A stretch of 64,000 nucleotides of DNA from Desulfuromusa kysingii (GCF_900107645.1 NZ_FNQN01000001.1:269390-333389), one strand, 5' to 3'. Shown: positions 1 to 8,129, counted from the stretch's first letter. Program-made: numbers and translations. Notes: generated by a model not told the origin, from the letters alone.

Positions 1-1
1 C

Positions 2-823
2 GTCTTAAGTTCCTTTTCGGCACGTCAGGGGTCTCCAACTGAATATGTTGGCTCTGGCTCCGGTTTGCAGGTGCAAATTGCTCAGCTTCAGAAGCAGTTA
101 AAAAGTAAGATGACCGACTTGTCTCGTACTCTGCGTCAAGGGGACAAATCGGTGATCAGTTGGTTGTTGGGGCTGGCGTTTCTCTATGGGGTGATCCATG
201 CCATCGGTCCTGGACACGGTAAAGCTGTGATTGCTTCATATTTGTTGGCGCATGGGGGATCGCCATGGCGGGGAGTGGTGATTGGCGCAATTGGTGCCAT
301 GTTGCATGGTTTTTCGGCTATTGTGGTTGTGATGTTGATTTATTTTTTATCTCTGGGCCGATTGACAACAACCTTTTCGGCTTGGAGTCATAATCTCCAG
401 ATCGTGGCTTACCTGTTGATCAGTGTGATAGGTCTATTCATGCTCATTGCTGAACTTTCGTCACTGCGACAGAAGAAGGAAAAATCCAGCACTGCGGTAA
501 GGGGGAACATGCAACGCCCGTTGTGGCTATTCATCTCTTTGGGGTTGATTCCCTGTCCTGGGACTATGATTGTCCTTCTCTTTTTTCTCTCCTTAAAGAT
601 GCTTGGGTTTGGCTTGTTGATGGCTGTGACTATGGCACTGGGGATGGCATTTACGCTATCGGTCATCGGTCTGATGACCGTATTATCTCGTTCAAAAGTG
701 ATCCGGCACACAGCGGGGCAGTCACATCCAATGTTTTCTCGGGTGCATAATTTTTTGGGTATGACTGGTGCGGTTCTTGTTTTAGTTGTTGGTTTGCTCC
801 TGCTTTACACTTCCATCCATTAA
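2..823 (+). CDS. NicO/RcnA-family nickel-cobalt permease (5' partial)
   Basis: The reading frame is open from the left window edge, so the true start lies outside; an internal TTG at 65 is only the first start-like codon. The protein has about six hydrophobic segments. The first carries the H-A-x-G-P-G-H-G-K signature (HAIGPGHGK) of NicO/high-affinity nickel transporters, and a later segment has the family's P-C-P-G motif (GLIPCPGTMIV). The family moves Ni2+ or Co2+ across the inner membrane, in or out. It lies upstream of a porin and fur, so a metal-homeostasis role fits. The transported ion cannot be read from sequence. Confidence 0.85.
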   Translation, partial: VLSSFSARQGSPTEYVGSGSGLQVQIAQLQKQLKSKMTDLSRTLRQGDKSVISWLLGLAFLYGVIHAIGPGHGKAVIASYLLAHGGSPWRGVVIGAIGAMLHGFSAIVVVMLIYFLSLGRLTTTFSAWSHNLQIVAYLLISVIGLFMLIAELSSLRQKKEKSSTAVRGNMQRPLWLFISLGLIPCPGTMIVLLFFLSLKMLGFGLLMAVTMALGMAFTLSVIGLMTVLSRSKVIRHTAGQSHPMFSRVHNFLGMTGAVLVLVVGLLLLYTSIH

Positions 824-855
824 TAATTGGATCTTCATATCGTCTTTTTGATAAA

Positions 856-870
856 TGATCATGTTTTTCA
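856..870. promoter_or_regulatory. Fur-like box upstream of the porin
   Basis: TGATCATGTTTTTCA matches the 7-1-7 Fur pattern TGAWAATNATTWTCA at 12 of 14 arm positions. It lies 133 bases before the porin start and 15 bases before a CRP-like palindrome. It is the weakest of the five Fur-like boxes here. Confidence 0.5.
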
Positions 871-884
871 TTTTCTTTATCGTT

Positions 885-900
885 TGTGACTGAAATCACG
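885..900. promoter_or_regulatory. CRP-like palindrome upstream of the porin
   Basis: TGTGACTGAAATCACG contains GTGA-N6-TCAC, the core of a CRP-type operator TGTGA-N6-TCACA. Three more copies lie before the DUF3793-crp pair, the flavodoxin and feoA. The CRP/FNR-family protein encoded at 3512-4225 is the obvious candidate binder. Confidence 0.6.
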
Positions 901-1002
901 GATTTTCTTTCTCTATCTGTTTATCTTCCATCTCGAAACATACTTTGGGTTCTGGATAGCCAAAAAGCGTCCATAAATAACATTTGAGAAAGGAAGTATT
1001 GA

Positions 1003-2070
1003 ATGAAGTTGTTTGCTGTTTTGAGTCTCTTTGGGATGTTGTTGATGCCGGCGTTTGCGATGGCAGGAGATGGTGCTTTGGCGAGTCGGGTGACCGCCTT
1101 GGAGGATGCGTTGAGTCAGGGTGTTGTGCAACAGGTGCAGATATCTGGTGCCATAGAGGCAGAAGTGGGCTATAGCTCAGACTATGACAACGTCAAGGAG
1201 AGTGATGTCGACTTAACAACACTGGAGTTGGGAGTTGATGTCGTATTAACAGATTTCTTTTCTGGATTCGCATTGATGAAGTGGGAAGAAGATGGCGATG
1301 AAGGGGTGTTTCTTGATGAGGGTGGCGTCGTTCTGGGCAATGTTGAAGAATACGGCGTTGCTGCGACCGTTGGTAAACTTTATGTCCCCTTTGGGGTTTA
1401 TGAAACGGGGATGATCAGCGATTCTTTGACTCTGGAACTTGGTGAGGTCCGCGAAGGTGCCGTGGTTGTCGATTTTGGTGCCAGTGGTTTTTACGGATCA
1501 GCATACGCCTTCAATAGTGCTATTAACGATGATGACGAAGACGATATGATTGATGCCTATGGTGTCACTGCTGGATATTTGTTTGAGTCCAATAGTGTCA
1601 GCGTTGACCTGTCTGCAGGCTGGATCAGCAATCTGACCTCTTCTGGTGGCTTTTCCGGTTATCTAGATGACGAAGGTTATGATCCAATTGATGGTTATAC
1701 GGCTGGAGCAACTGCCACTGTGGTTGTCGGTTTTGCTGATTTTACCATCATTGGTGAATACTTGACTGCTCTTGACAGTGACTATCTGGCAGAGGCGGAA
1801 GCAGAACCTGCGGCTTGGAATCTGGAAGTTAATTATGGTTTTGAAGTCGCTGGGCATGGTGCGTCACTTGCTGCCTCTTATCAGGGGTCGGATGAAGCTG
1901 CAATTCTTGGATTGCCGGAGATGCGCATCGGGGCAGCATTTGGGTTTGATATCACTGAAGGATTTGGTATTGCCTTAGAGTATGTCCATGATGAAGACTA
2001 TGACAGCGTTGATGGCGGAACGGATGAGTCCGCGGATGCTGTTACCTGTCAACTCGCATTGGAGTTCTGA
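1003..2070 (+). CDS. LbtU-like outer-membrane siderophore porin
   Basis: A 355-residue protein with a Sec signal peptide (cleavage near AFAMA-GDG), a short coiled segment (SRVTALEDAL) and then a beta-rich, acidic, glycine/tyrosine-rich sequence ending in phenylalanine, as outer-membrane barrels do. GKLYVPFGVYETGMISD, LTLELGEVREGA and LPEMRIG are typical of the LbtU family, named after the Legionella legiobactin receptor. The start has a good SD (AGGAAG, 991-996). The promoter holds a Fur-like box and a CRP-like palindrome, and fur follows. Its role is therefore probably passage of an iron chelate or other iron-limitation solute through the outer membrane. The ligand is unknown. Confidence 0.75.
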   Translation: MKLFAVLSLFGMLLMPAFAMAGDGALASRVTALEDALSQGVVQQVQISGAIEAEVGYSSDYDNVKESDVDLTTLELGVDVVLTDFFSGFALMKWEEDGDEGVFLDEGGVVLGNVEEYGVAATVGKLYVPFGVYETGMISDSLTLELGEVREGAVVVDFGASGFYGSAYAFNSAINDDDEDDMIDAYGVTAGYLFESNSVSVDLSAGWISNLTSSGGFSGYLDDEGYDPIDGYTAGATATVVVGFADFTIIGEYLTALDSDYLAEAEAEPAAWNLEVNYGFEVAGHGASLAASYQGSDEAAILGLPEMRIGAAFGFDITEGFGIALEYVHDEDYDSVDGGTDESADAVTCQLALEF

Positions 2071-2163
2071 TAGGTTGGTGGAGAGAGAAGGTGGGGTAGG
2101 CGATATCCAGGTGTCGCTTGCTCCATGTTTTTATTGACCATTTTACTTTTTTTATCTATATTC

Positions 2164-2178
2164 TGAAAACAGTTTTCA
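2164..2178. promoter_or_regulatory. Perfect 7-1-7 Fur-like palindrome before fur
   Basis: TGAAAACAGTTTTCA is an uninterrupted inverted repeat (TGAAAAC-A-GTTTTCA) ending 29 bases before the fur start codon. Its geometry is that of a Fur box, so autoregulation is likely. Confidence 0.65.
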
Positions 2179-2207
2179 ATTTCTTAACTGTTTTGGGAGG
2201 GGATCTT

Positions 2208-2642
2208 TTGAAAACTCGCAAAAAGACACTCAGGGATTACTTACAGTTAAAAGGGTTGAAAATAACCAATCAACGGGAGATTATCCTGAAGACTTTTCTG
2301 GATTCTCGCTCTCACTGCTCTACCGATGATCTCTATATCCGCTTGAGAAAGAAACATCCCAAAATTGGTTATGCGACAGTCCATAGGACTTTAAAGCTCT
2401 TAGTTGCGAGTGGGATCGCTATTGAGCAAAATTTTGGCGATGGACAGGCTCGGTATGAACCTGTCCAAGATAATCATCATCACGATCATCTGATTTGTCG
2501 GGAATGTGGTTTAATTATCGAGTTTGAAGAGCCACAAATTGAGAAATTACAGCATCAGGTTGCAGCAGCACACCAGTTTACAATTGAGAGTCATCGGCAT
2601 GAATTGTATGGTCTCTGCTCCCGGTGTTCCCATCTTAAGTAG
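2208..2642 (+). CDS. fur: Ferric uptake regulator, Fur
   Basis: The 144-residue length is typical for Fur. The TTG start at 2208 is preferred over the upstream frame because a strong SD (GGGAGGGG, 2195-2202) precedes it and Fur homology begins there. The winged helix contains KGLKITNQREIIL and GYATVHRTLKLL. The dimerisation domain has the metal-binding HHHDHLICRECG motif, a downstream E-x-x-Q/H region and a C-terminal C-x-x-C (LCSRC). It represses iron-uptake genes as the Fe2+ form. The perfect palindrome at 2164-2178 suggests autoregulation, and Fur-like boxes at feoA, flavodoxin, porin and DUF3793 suggest the local regulon. Confidence 0.93.
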   Translation: MKTRKKTLRDYLQLKGLKITNQREIILKTFLDSRSHCSTDDLYIRLRKKHPKIGYATVHRTLKLLVASGIAIEQNFGDGQARYEPVQDNHHHDHLICRECGLIIEFEEPQIEKLQHQVAAAHQFTIESHRHELYGLCSRCSHLK

Positions 2643-2662
2643 AAGATTATATTATTTGTGGA

Positions 2663-2678
2663 TGTGATCTGGGTCACA
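2663..2678. promoter_or_regulatory. CRP-like palindrome before the DUF3793-crp pair
   Basis: TGTGATCTGGGTCACA is a perfect TGTGA-N6-TCACA operator, 20 bases past the fur stop. It lies upstream of the transcription unit that encodes the CRP/FNR-family regulator, so autoregulation is possible. Confidence 0.7.
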
Positions 2679-2780
2679 GATTGTCTCCGGAAAATAGTTT
2701 AGTCTGAGGATCAACAGGTTAATGTTAGGTCCAGCCTTCAACAGCATTTAGTTCTTGCTGTTTTTTATTTACAATATCAA

Positions 2781-2795
2781 TGATAATGGTAATCA
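2781..2795. promoter_or_regulatory. Fur-like box before the DUF3793-crp pair
   Basis: TGATAATGGTAATCA matches the 7-1-7 Fur consensus TGAWAATNATTWTCA at nearly every arm position. It lies 58 bases before the chosen DUF3793 start and downstream of the CRP-like site. Confidence 0.65.
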
Positions 2796-2853
2796 AAGTC
2801 GATGGGTGTCCAGTATGGTATGTCGAAGTAAACAGAACTGTATAGTGGGAAAG

Positions 2854-3510
2854 ATGATGACAGAAGCAGGTTCTTCTTGTTCAGCATCAGGGTTGAAGAG
2901 AGAGCCAACGTGGATTGATGTTGCCGGAATGTTTCCCGATCCCAAAGAGTGCTTGACTGCATTTTTAACCGTTGCTGCCGCTGAGGTTGTTGCCGGGATC
3001 AAGCCTGCGAATCTGATCCGTATACCCAATCAGAAACTCCCTTGTGGTCGCCGTATGTATCGATTATGGCAACGTTTTGGAGAAGAGTTGATGTCGATTT
3101 TACCGTTTACCGTCATGACCATGAAGGTTAGTGAGGAAAGTATCCTTCTCCTTGTCTATCGCATAGAACTGTTGCAGAGGAGATTGCAAGGGCGCACTAT
3201 GCAGACGTTTCTTGCACGCCTAGGTTATCCTCAACCGTTGGATTTAGACGCAGCCCTGGCACAGTTACAGGGATCTTTTGCAACGGGAATCCCCCACGAA
3301 GTCGGCATGTTTTTGGGCTACCCATTCAAGGACGTGAAAGGCTTTATGGCACAGAAAGAACCCACTTCTCAGGAGCGGGGGATGTGGCGAATCTACGGTC
3401 CGGCGGGGCGGAGTTTACAACTAAGCAACTATTATCGCAGTAAGAGAATGGAAATGATAAGAAAATTGGCACATGGACAGGTTCCTAACCAGTTGTTGCA
3501 GGCGGCCTAA
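2854..3510 (+). CDS. DUF3793 family protein
   Basis: About 218 residues from the ATG at 2854; an in-frame ATG at 2815 is also possible, and the Fur-like box at 2781-2795 argues against starts further upstream. Family hallmarks are AEVVAGIKPANLIRI near the N-terminus, LLVYRIELLQRRL in the middle and IPHEVGMFLGYPFKDVKGFM towards the C-terminus. It looks cytosolic, with no signal peptide or membrane segment. The molecular function of DUF3793 is not established. The gene is followed after 1 base by the CRP/FNR regulator and shares the region with flavodoxin and DUF2325, an association suggesting a role in iron limitation or low-potential redox. Confidence 0.8.
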   Translation: MMTEAGSSCSASGLKREPTWIDVAGMFPDPKECLTAFLTVAAAEVVAGIKPANLIRIPNQKLPCGRRMYRLWQRFGEELMSILPFTVMTMKVSEESILLLVYRIELLQRRLQGRTMQTFLARLGYPQPLDLDAALAQLQGSFATGIPHEVGMFLGYPFKDVKGFMAQKEPTSQERGMWRIYGPAGRSLQLSNYYRSKRMEMIRKLAHGQVPNQLLQAA

Positions 3511-3511
3511 T

Positions 3512-4225
3512 ATGTCTGTTTGTCCCTTAGGGTTATTGCAAAAAGCTCCTTTATTGAACGATGTCGGACATGAGCTGATCACTCAGATCTCTCAAGCTGG
3601 ACGTGTGCGGACCCTCAAAAGAAACTTTGGGCGGATTGGTCCTGACGAAATGTCAAAGCGGTTGTTCTTTGTTTTGTCTGGAGAAATGCGGATGATGCGG
3701 ATGGCACCAGATGGGCAGGAACACCTGATTCAACGGTTTAACTCAGGGGAGTTCTTCTGCCTCTCTGCCCTTGTTTCCAGTTTTTCGTGTAATAGTCAGA
3801 TGGTCAATGCTGGATCAACTGAACTCATGTATTGGGGGCACGATGTTTTTCGGCAGTTTATGGACGCAAACCCTCACTTTTATGGCAATATCCTCCATCA
3901 GATGGCATCGCAAGTCGAACAGGAACGGGAAATGCGTACCCTCTCCCGCTGTTGCAAGGCGGACATCAAGGTCGCAGCTTATCTGCTACACAAAATTAAG
4001 CAGGGGGAATGTACCCGAAAATTGGCCTGCAGTCTCGATTTGAGGCCCATCAGTTTGACAGCTCAAGAACTTGGAATCGCTCGTGAAACCTTATCACGTA
4101 GCTTGCAACGGCTGGTTCAAAGAGATGGGATCGACTATACCAGTGGTAGAGTTCAGATTTCCAGCCTAGCAAGTTTGGAAGCGGTTCTGGAGGAATCTGA
4201 ATGTAGTTGTAGTTGTCGTTGTTGA
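3512..4225 (+). CDS. Cysteine-rich CRP/FNR-family transcriptional regulator
   Basis: A 237-residue protein: cyclic-nucleotide-binding-like beta roll (about residues 20-130), dimer helix, then an HTH_Crp domain (LTAQELGIARETLSRSLQRL). The recognition helix has R-E-x-x-S-R, combining CRP's Arg-Glu with the FNR Ser-Arg. That fits binding of TGTGA half-sites, which occur at four promoters nearby. The cAMP-contacting Arg-Ser of E. coli CRP is not evident. Eleven cysteines are present, four of them in a C-x-C-x-C-x-C tail at the extreme C-terminus, so metal, redox or NO sensing is possible. The ATG at 3512 is 1 base past the DUF3793 stop, so the two genes are co-transcribed. Confidence 0.85.
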   Translation: MSVCPLGLLQKAPLLNDVGHELITQISQAGRVRTLKRNFGRIGPDEMSKRLFFVLSGEMRMMRMAPDGQEHLIQRFNSGEFFCLSALVSSFSCNSQMVNAGSTELMYWGHDVFRQFMDANPHFYGNILHQMASQVEQEREMRTLSRCCKADIKVAAYLLHKIKQGECTRKLACSLDLRPISLTAQELGIARETLSRSLQRLVQRDGIDYTSGRVQISSLASLEAVLEESECSCSCRC

Positions 4226-4329
4226 TTTTTGACGCTTTACCGTAGTTTGCTGCTCATCTTGATCTGAATTCTGTTGCCGAGCTCCTCCCCCCTTTTTTTC
4301 AATCCAATATTATTTATTGCACTGCTTTT

Positions 4330-4356
4330 GCTCCCCTCCTTTTTTAGGGGAGCTTT
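4330..4356. terminator. Terminator after the CRP/FNR gene
   Basis: GCTCCCCT (4330-4337) pairs perfectly with AGGGGAGC (4346-4353) across an 8-base loop and is followed by a short T run. It separates the regulator gene from the flavodoxin promoter. Confidence 0.65.
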
Positions 4357-4394
4357 GCAATATTATCACCTCAAATTCCAAATAAAACCACCAT

Positions 4395-4410
4395 AGTGAC
4401 CGCTATCACA
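4395..4410. promoter_or_regulatory. CRP-like palindrome before flavodoxin
   Basis: AGTGACCGCTATCACA is GTGA-N6-TCACA, one base short of the perfect TGTGA-N6-TCACA seen upstream of feoA and DUF3793. It ends 90 bases before the flavodoxin start. Confidence 0.6.
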
Positions 4411-4439
4411 GATTCAGCCACAAGAGTTTGTTATGGTGA

Positions 4440-4454
4440 TGATATTGGTTTTCA
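4440..4454. promoter_or_regulatory. Fur-like box before flavodoxin
   Basis: TGATATTGGTTTTCA is close to the 7-1-7 Fur pattern and lies inside a longer inverted repeat (GATATTG-5-CAATATC, 4441-4459). It ends 46 bases before the flavodoxin start, where a repressor could block transcription. Confidence 0.6.
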
Positions 4455-4500
4455 ATATCTGATTAATCGTTAGAATGATTCATGTAAAGGAGAGAGAAGA

Positions 4501-4998
4501 ATGAAAGTCGGTATCTTTTATGGCAGTACCACAGGCAACACAGAAAATGTAGCAAACGAAATTTGTGGGATGATAAGTGGTTCGCAGGTTGCGCCCATCG
4601 ATGGTGCAGAAAAGGCTGATCTTGAGTCGTGCGATCTCCTGTTTTTTGGGGCTTCCACGTGGGGGCTCGGTGAGCTGCAGGATGATTGGGCTGATGCTCT
4701 TACCATGCTGAGAAGCGCCAATCTTAAAGGAAAAAAGGTCGCCTTGTTTGGTCTTGGCGATCAAGAAACCTATTCAGGAACCTTTGTTGATGGCATTAAA
4801 GATATTCATGACGCTGCTGTTGAGGCGGGAGCAACAATTGTAGGGAAGTGTTCTTCTGACGGTTATGATTTTCAAAGCTCAGAGGCGTTTGTAGATGACC
4901 AGTTTCTTGGCTTGCCGTTGGACGAAGAGAATCAGTCAGAAATGACAGGAGAGCGGATCAAGGAGTGGGTCGGTCAGGTCCTCGAAGAAAGCAAATAA
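4501..4998 (+). CDS. fld: Flavodoxin (long-chain type)
   Basis: A 165-residue flavodoxin starting MKVGIFYGSTTGNTE, where GSTTGNT is the FMN phosphate loop. The aromatic isoalloxazine-stacking loops are seen at STWGLGELQDDW and GLGDQETYSGTF. The length and the extra loop near QSSEAFVDDQFLGL mark the long-chain FldA/NifF group. It is an FMN electron carrier that replaces ferredoxin when iron is short. The strong SD (AAAGGAGAGA) and the upstream Fur-like and CRP-like sites support iron-responsive expression. The DUF2325 gene follows 18 bases later. Confidence 0.93.
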   Translation: MKVGIFYGSTTGNTENVANEICGMISGSQVAPIDGAEKADLESCDLLFFGASTWGLGELQDDWADALTMLRSANLKGKKVALFGLGDQETYSGTFVDGIKDIHDAAVEAGATIVGKCSSDGYDFQSSEAFVDDQFLGLPLDEENQSEMTGERIKEWVGQVLEESK

Positions 4999-5016
4999 AC
5001 TGCGAATGGAGTTGAT

Positions 5017-5367
5017 ATGGTCGTCTTGATTGTTGGTGCAGATAAGATTGGAGCTTTTGTCCCCAAGCTGGAAGAGTTAGGTGCGGAGAAGGTTCTTCAT
5101 TGGAGTGCTCGCAGCCAGAAAGTTTCAAAAAATTGCATTCCAGCCAGCGCTGATCTGGTGATTTTTTGTACCGACTTTCTTCATCATACTGCGGCCAGAA
5201 CAATTAAGAAGAAAGTCAAAGAACGTGGCCTGCCGGCGGTTTACTGCCGGCGAGCTTGGACGGAGATCGCGCCGGAAGTGGAGCAATTGCTCCGGCCCGA
5301 AAAGTCACGTCAAAAGCACCCATGTGAGGGGTGTCAACACTGCCGTTGTAAAAGACGTCATCACTGA
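5017..5367 (+). CDS. DUF2325 family protein with Cys/His-rich tail
   Basis: A 116-residue cytosolic protein. Residues 1-90 match the DUF2325 fold (MVVLIVGADKIG..., then a C-T-D segment and a helix ending in KKKVKERGLPAVY). The last 20 residues add a metal-site-like tail (HPCEGCQHCRCKRRHH) with four cysteines and several histidines. The ATG at 5017 has GGAG upstream and follows flavodoxin closely, so co-transcription from the Fur/CRP-like promoter is likely. No biochemical function is established for DUF2325. The tail suggests binding of iron, zinc or an Fe-S cluster, but this is inference. Confidence 0.75.
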   Translation: MVVLIVGADKIGAFVPKLEELGAEKVLHWSARSQKVSKNCIPASADLVIFCTDFLHHTAARTIKKKVKERGLPAVYCRRAWTEIAPEVEQLLRPEKSRQKHPCEGCQHCRCKRRHH

Positions 5368-5437
5368 AGCCATTACTACGGTAGGAGGAGCGTCCCAGGG
5401 GCACTCAGTTAAGATACGTGATTGTTCTCGTAGCTCG

Positions 5438-7060
5438 TTATGGTGTGGGCAAAGATGTTGTCGCCACGAGCTGGTAATGTTTGTCAAACAGGGCTGCTCT
5501 GTAGATGGTTTCATCATCGTAACGCACCAAATAGTGTAGTGGATCGGCTAGCAGATGAAACTTCATTGATCGATAATCGAAATCTTGCAAATTAAGGGGA
5601 ATAAACTGATAGTCTGGGTAGGACACCAAATAAACTGTGCTGTTGACGTCGATGGCATAACCATAAAAATTTTGCAGCCGATTTTCAGTGATGCGCATAT
5701 GGACAATAGAACCGATATTATCTGGGGTTGGGACTGGAGCAACGGAAATGCTGTTATTGGCGCGGCGTAAATTTAGAATTTTACCCATATCATCCTTAAC
5801 AAAATATCCCCAGTCAAAAGGTTTCATATTCGTGGTTTTTCCCCAAATATGACGGAGGGGAAATATCGCACCTGCAGCTAGAAGTTGCTGATTGACTTCA
5901 TTGCTGAGCCTCTCATTTTCTTTAACGGTTTCACAATTGTAGACTATAATCCTATCTGATTTTAATGCCAAAGCCTCTTCTGGAAACGGTATCACCCCCT
6001 GGTTGCTGATGGGGTTGAAAAGAGGATAAAGGCCGACCTCTTTAGGTTGCAGGTCACTGGGGTGATATTGGAGGCTCTGCCGCGCAGCTCTGATGCGTTC
6101 TTTATCGAAACTTTCATGGTTTATCTGAATAGGTAATTTGCCTTGAATGTCGAGGTTTTTCCAATAGACAAAAGGGAGGTTGCTTTCGTAGGTTACGCGG
6201 TCAAAAGTTTGTTCTTGCGTGCCGTAGATGAAGTTATGCCCTTTACCATTTTTCTGATAAATAAAGTCATTCAGGATTGGCGAGAAAAAAATATAATATT
6301 GTTCAAAGTGACGACTGTATTCTTGCTGATAACGGTTTACACCAATCATGATAAGTAGCAGGCAGAGTGGGAGAATACTGATCTTAAACAGGAAAGAGTG
6401 CAAACGTTGTCGCTTGACGCTTAAGAAGCTGTCGTAAACAGGAAGTGTTAGCCAGAGAACCACCAGAACAAGAAGCAGATCGATGCTGGTGTAGTGATTT
6501 TTAAAATAAAGCAAACCCAGCAAAAGTGAAAACAGCAGCTTAAGCGATTTTCTCCATAGATCACGTTCCAGAATTGCTCCGCTCAACCCAAGGTAAAGGG
6601 CTAATCCAAGAAGTGTCCAGAAGAAGCAGTCTTTGGCGGCAACCCAGACAACATCAGGCGGGTAATATCGCATGATGACAGCAACAATCAGGCTTCCGGC
6701 CAAGCCATTAATTATAAAAATACTTGATCCTCCAGCCAATAGATGGTGCGCTGCAATGGTTTGTAAGCGGCAGGGGAGATGGATGAGAATGCGTACCCGG
6801 TTACGGATGGTTTCGGGAAGAAATTGAGCCACGGCGATAACAACGGCACTGAACAGAAAGAATAGAGCCAGATTGGTGTAAGGTTTGTCGCCGATCTGGG
6901 CAAAGCGGTACCACATCATCGATTCTGGTTCGATTGATTTGAATGCAAAATTGAGATGAAACCAGAAGTAACTGCCAGCTCCGAGAGCTGTCAAACAAAG
7001 TCCCCAGAAATACCATCTGAGCTTGAGCCATTCCTTGGTATAGATAGCCTTGATAATCAT
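5438..7060 (-). CDS. ABC-type membrane protein, DUF4857-like
   Basis: A 540-residue integral membrane protein. One TM segment lies near residue 20, further hydrophobic segments span about residues 65-230, and a soluble domain of about 300 residues follows. The start overlaps the stop of the ABC ATPase by 1 base, so the two are translationally coupled and probably form one transporter. The arrangement resembles DUF4857-containing ABC permeases. It is the last gene of the long feo operon. The substrate is unknown; an export or envelope function is as likely as uptake because no binding protein is present. Confidence 0.65.
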   Translation of the reverse strand: MIIKAIYTKEWLKLRWYFWGLCLTALGAGSYFWFHLNFAFKSIEPESMMWYRFAQIGDKPYTNLALFFLFSAVVIAVAQFLPETIRNRVRILIHLPCRLQTIAAHHLLAGGSSIFIINGLAGSLIVAVIMRYYPPDVVWVAAKDCFFWTLLGLALYLGLSGAILERDLWRKSLKLLFSLLLGLLYFKNHYTSIDLLLVLVVLWLTLPVYDSFLSVKRQRLHSFLFKISILPLCLLLIMIGVNRYQQEYSRHFEQYYIFFSPILNDFIYQKNGKGHNFIYGTQEQTFDRVTYESNLPFVYWKNLDIQGKLPIQINHESFDKERIRAARQSLQYHPSDLQPKEVGLYPLFNPISNQGVIPFPEEALALKSDRIIVYNCETVKENERLSNEVNQQLLAAGAIFPLRHIWGKTTNMKPFDWGYFVKDDMGKILNLRRANNSISVAPVPTPDNIGSIVHMRITENRLQNFYGYAIDVNSTVYLVSYPDYQFIPLNLQDFDYRSMKFHLLADPLHYLVRYDDETIYRAALFDKHYQLVATTSLPTP

Positions 7061-7920
7061 CAGTATTTTCCTACAAAACCGAGAAACCGTTCTTCAAACG
7101 AGACTTCAACCGGTGTGGTTTTTTTATTGATTTTTGTCTCTATGGCTTGTTGATCCAGAAAAGAATAGAGCCGCGTGATTTCCCCCCTTTTTTCTCTGCG
7201 GTGAATCCCTTCGATTTTGGCCTGTTCTCCATCGACTTCGTAGCAACGGAATTGTTGGCAGAAGTTAGACATGCTATCGCGATAAACATCAGTGCTTCTG
7301 TCTACAATGGCGATCTCTTTTACCAGCTTTTCCAGATCGCTCATGATATGCGAGGTGATGAGTACGGTTTTCTGAGTTCCTTGGATGTAGTTTTTCAAAT
7401 AGTCAACTAACAGGTAACGGTATCCGGCGTCCAAACCCATGGAGTAGTCATCGAGAATCAGCAGGTCGGCATCTTGAGCAAACAGGAGTCCCAGAATGAC
7501 TTGCGATTTTTGTCCGAAAGAGAGGGTATTCAACTTTTGCTGCTGCTGCACATCCATTAAAGCAATTAATTCATAAAAGAGCCTTTTTTCCCAACGTGGG
7601 TAAAAGGGGGAGAAAAAACGCTCAATTTGCTCGATGGTCATGTAGTCATAGCTGGTAAATCCTTCGTAGAGGAGGGCAATTCTTTGTCGGGTCGGAGCCG
7701 AGAGTTGATGGGAGGGTTCACCAAACACCATACATTGACCACGGGTTGGTTGTAGATAACCCATCAAAATGTTGATTAATGTTGATTTTCCCACCCCATT
7801 TTTACCCAGCAGCCCAAAAACGGTCCCGGGTTCAATGGTTAAATCGAGTTTGGCATAAATCTGTTTAGATCCATAGCTGTGATGCAGATCAATAACTTCA
7901 ACGGTCGGTGTTGTTGCCAT
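7060..7920 (-). CDS. ABC transporter ATP-binding protein
   Basis: A 286-residue ABC ATPase with Walker A GLLGKNGVGKST, a signature-like LSFGQKSQV, Walker B LLILDDYSMGLDAG (D-D in place of D-E) and the switch histidine in LITSHIMSD. This subtype, with a C-terminal extension, usually partners ABC-2-like permeases that export or act on the envelope. The start overlaps the upstream Cys-rich peptide gene by 23 bases and its end overlaps the permease start. This tight coupling places it in the feo operon. The missing glutamate after Walker B Asp may slow ATP turnover. Confidence 0.85.
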   Translation of the reverse strand: MATTPTVEVIDLHHSYGSKQIYAKLDLTIEPGTVFGLLGKNGVGKSTLINILMGYLQPTRGQCMVFGEPSHQLSAPTRQRIALLYEGFTSYDYMTIEQIERFFSPFYPRWEKRLFYELIALMDVQQQQKLNTLSFGQKSQVILGLLFAQDADLLILDDYSMGLDAGYRYLLVDYLKNYIQGTQKTVLITSHIMSDLEKLVKEIAIVDRSTDVYRDSMSNFCQQFRCYEVDGEQAKIEGIHRREKRGEITRLYSFLDQQAIETKINKKTTPVEVSFEERFLGFVGKY

Positions 7921-8062
7921 CTTTCTTGTCCTTCAGTGAAACGGTCGGTGGCGGGGAGCAACAACTTTTATTACTACAGCTACAACCTTTATTTTTGAAC
8001 AACTTTCGGTAGAGATAATAGATAGCGCCAACAAAGATGGCGAATAGGAGGATTTGTTCCAT
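7898..8062 (-). CDS. FeoB-associated Cys-rich membrane peptide
   Basis: A 54-residue peptide with one N-terminal membrane helix (ILLFAIFVGAIYYLY), a basic stretch and a cysteine cluster GCSCSNKSCC. This is the layout of FeoB-associated Cys-rich membrane proteins (PF12669), found in feo operons and thought to assist ferrous iron transport at the cytoplasmic face. Its position downstream of feoA/feoB supports the call. It overlaps the ABC ATPase start by 23 bases, suggesting translational coupling. The role of the cysteines, for example in Fe2+ relay or redox, is inferred. Confidence 0.8.
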   Translation of the reverse strand: MEQILLFAIFVGAIYYLYRKLFKNKGCSCSNKSCCSPPPTVSLKDKKDGNNTDR

Positions 8063-8080
8063 GACTCATCCTGTCGGTTT

Positions 8081-8129
8081 TATCAAGGTCTGTCAGCCAG
8101 CTCTTTTCCTTGGCTGACAGACCTTGATA
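8081..8129. other. Intra-operon 19-bp perfect hairpin
   Basis: TATCAAGGTCTGTCAGCCA (8081-8099) is exactly complementary to 8111-8129 across an 11-base loop. It lies between the DUF4198 gene and the Cys-rich peptide gene. Read on the minus strand it has no U tract behind it, so it looks like an attenuator or RNA-processing/stability hairpin, not a full terminator. Confidence 0.7.
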
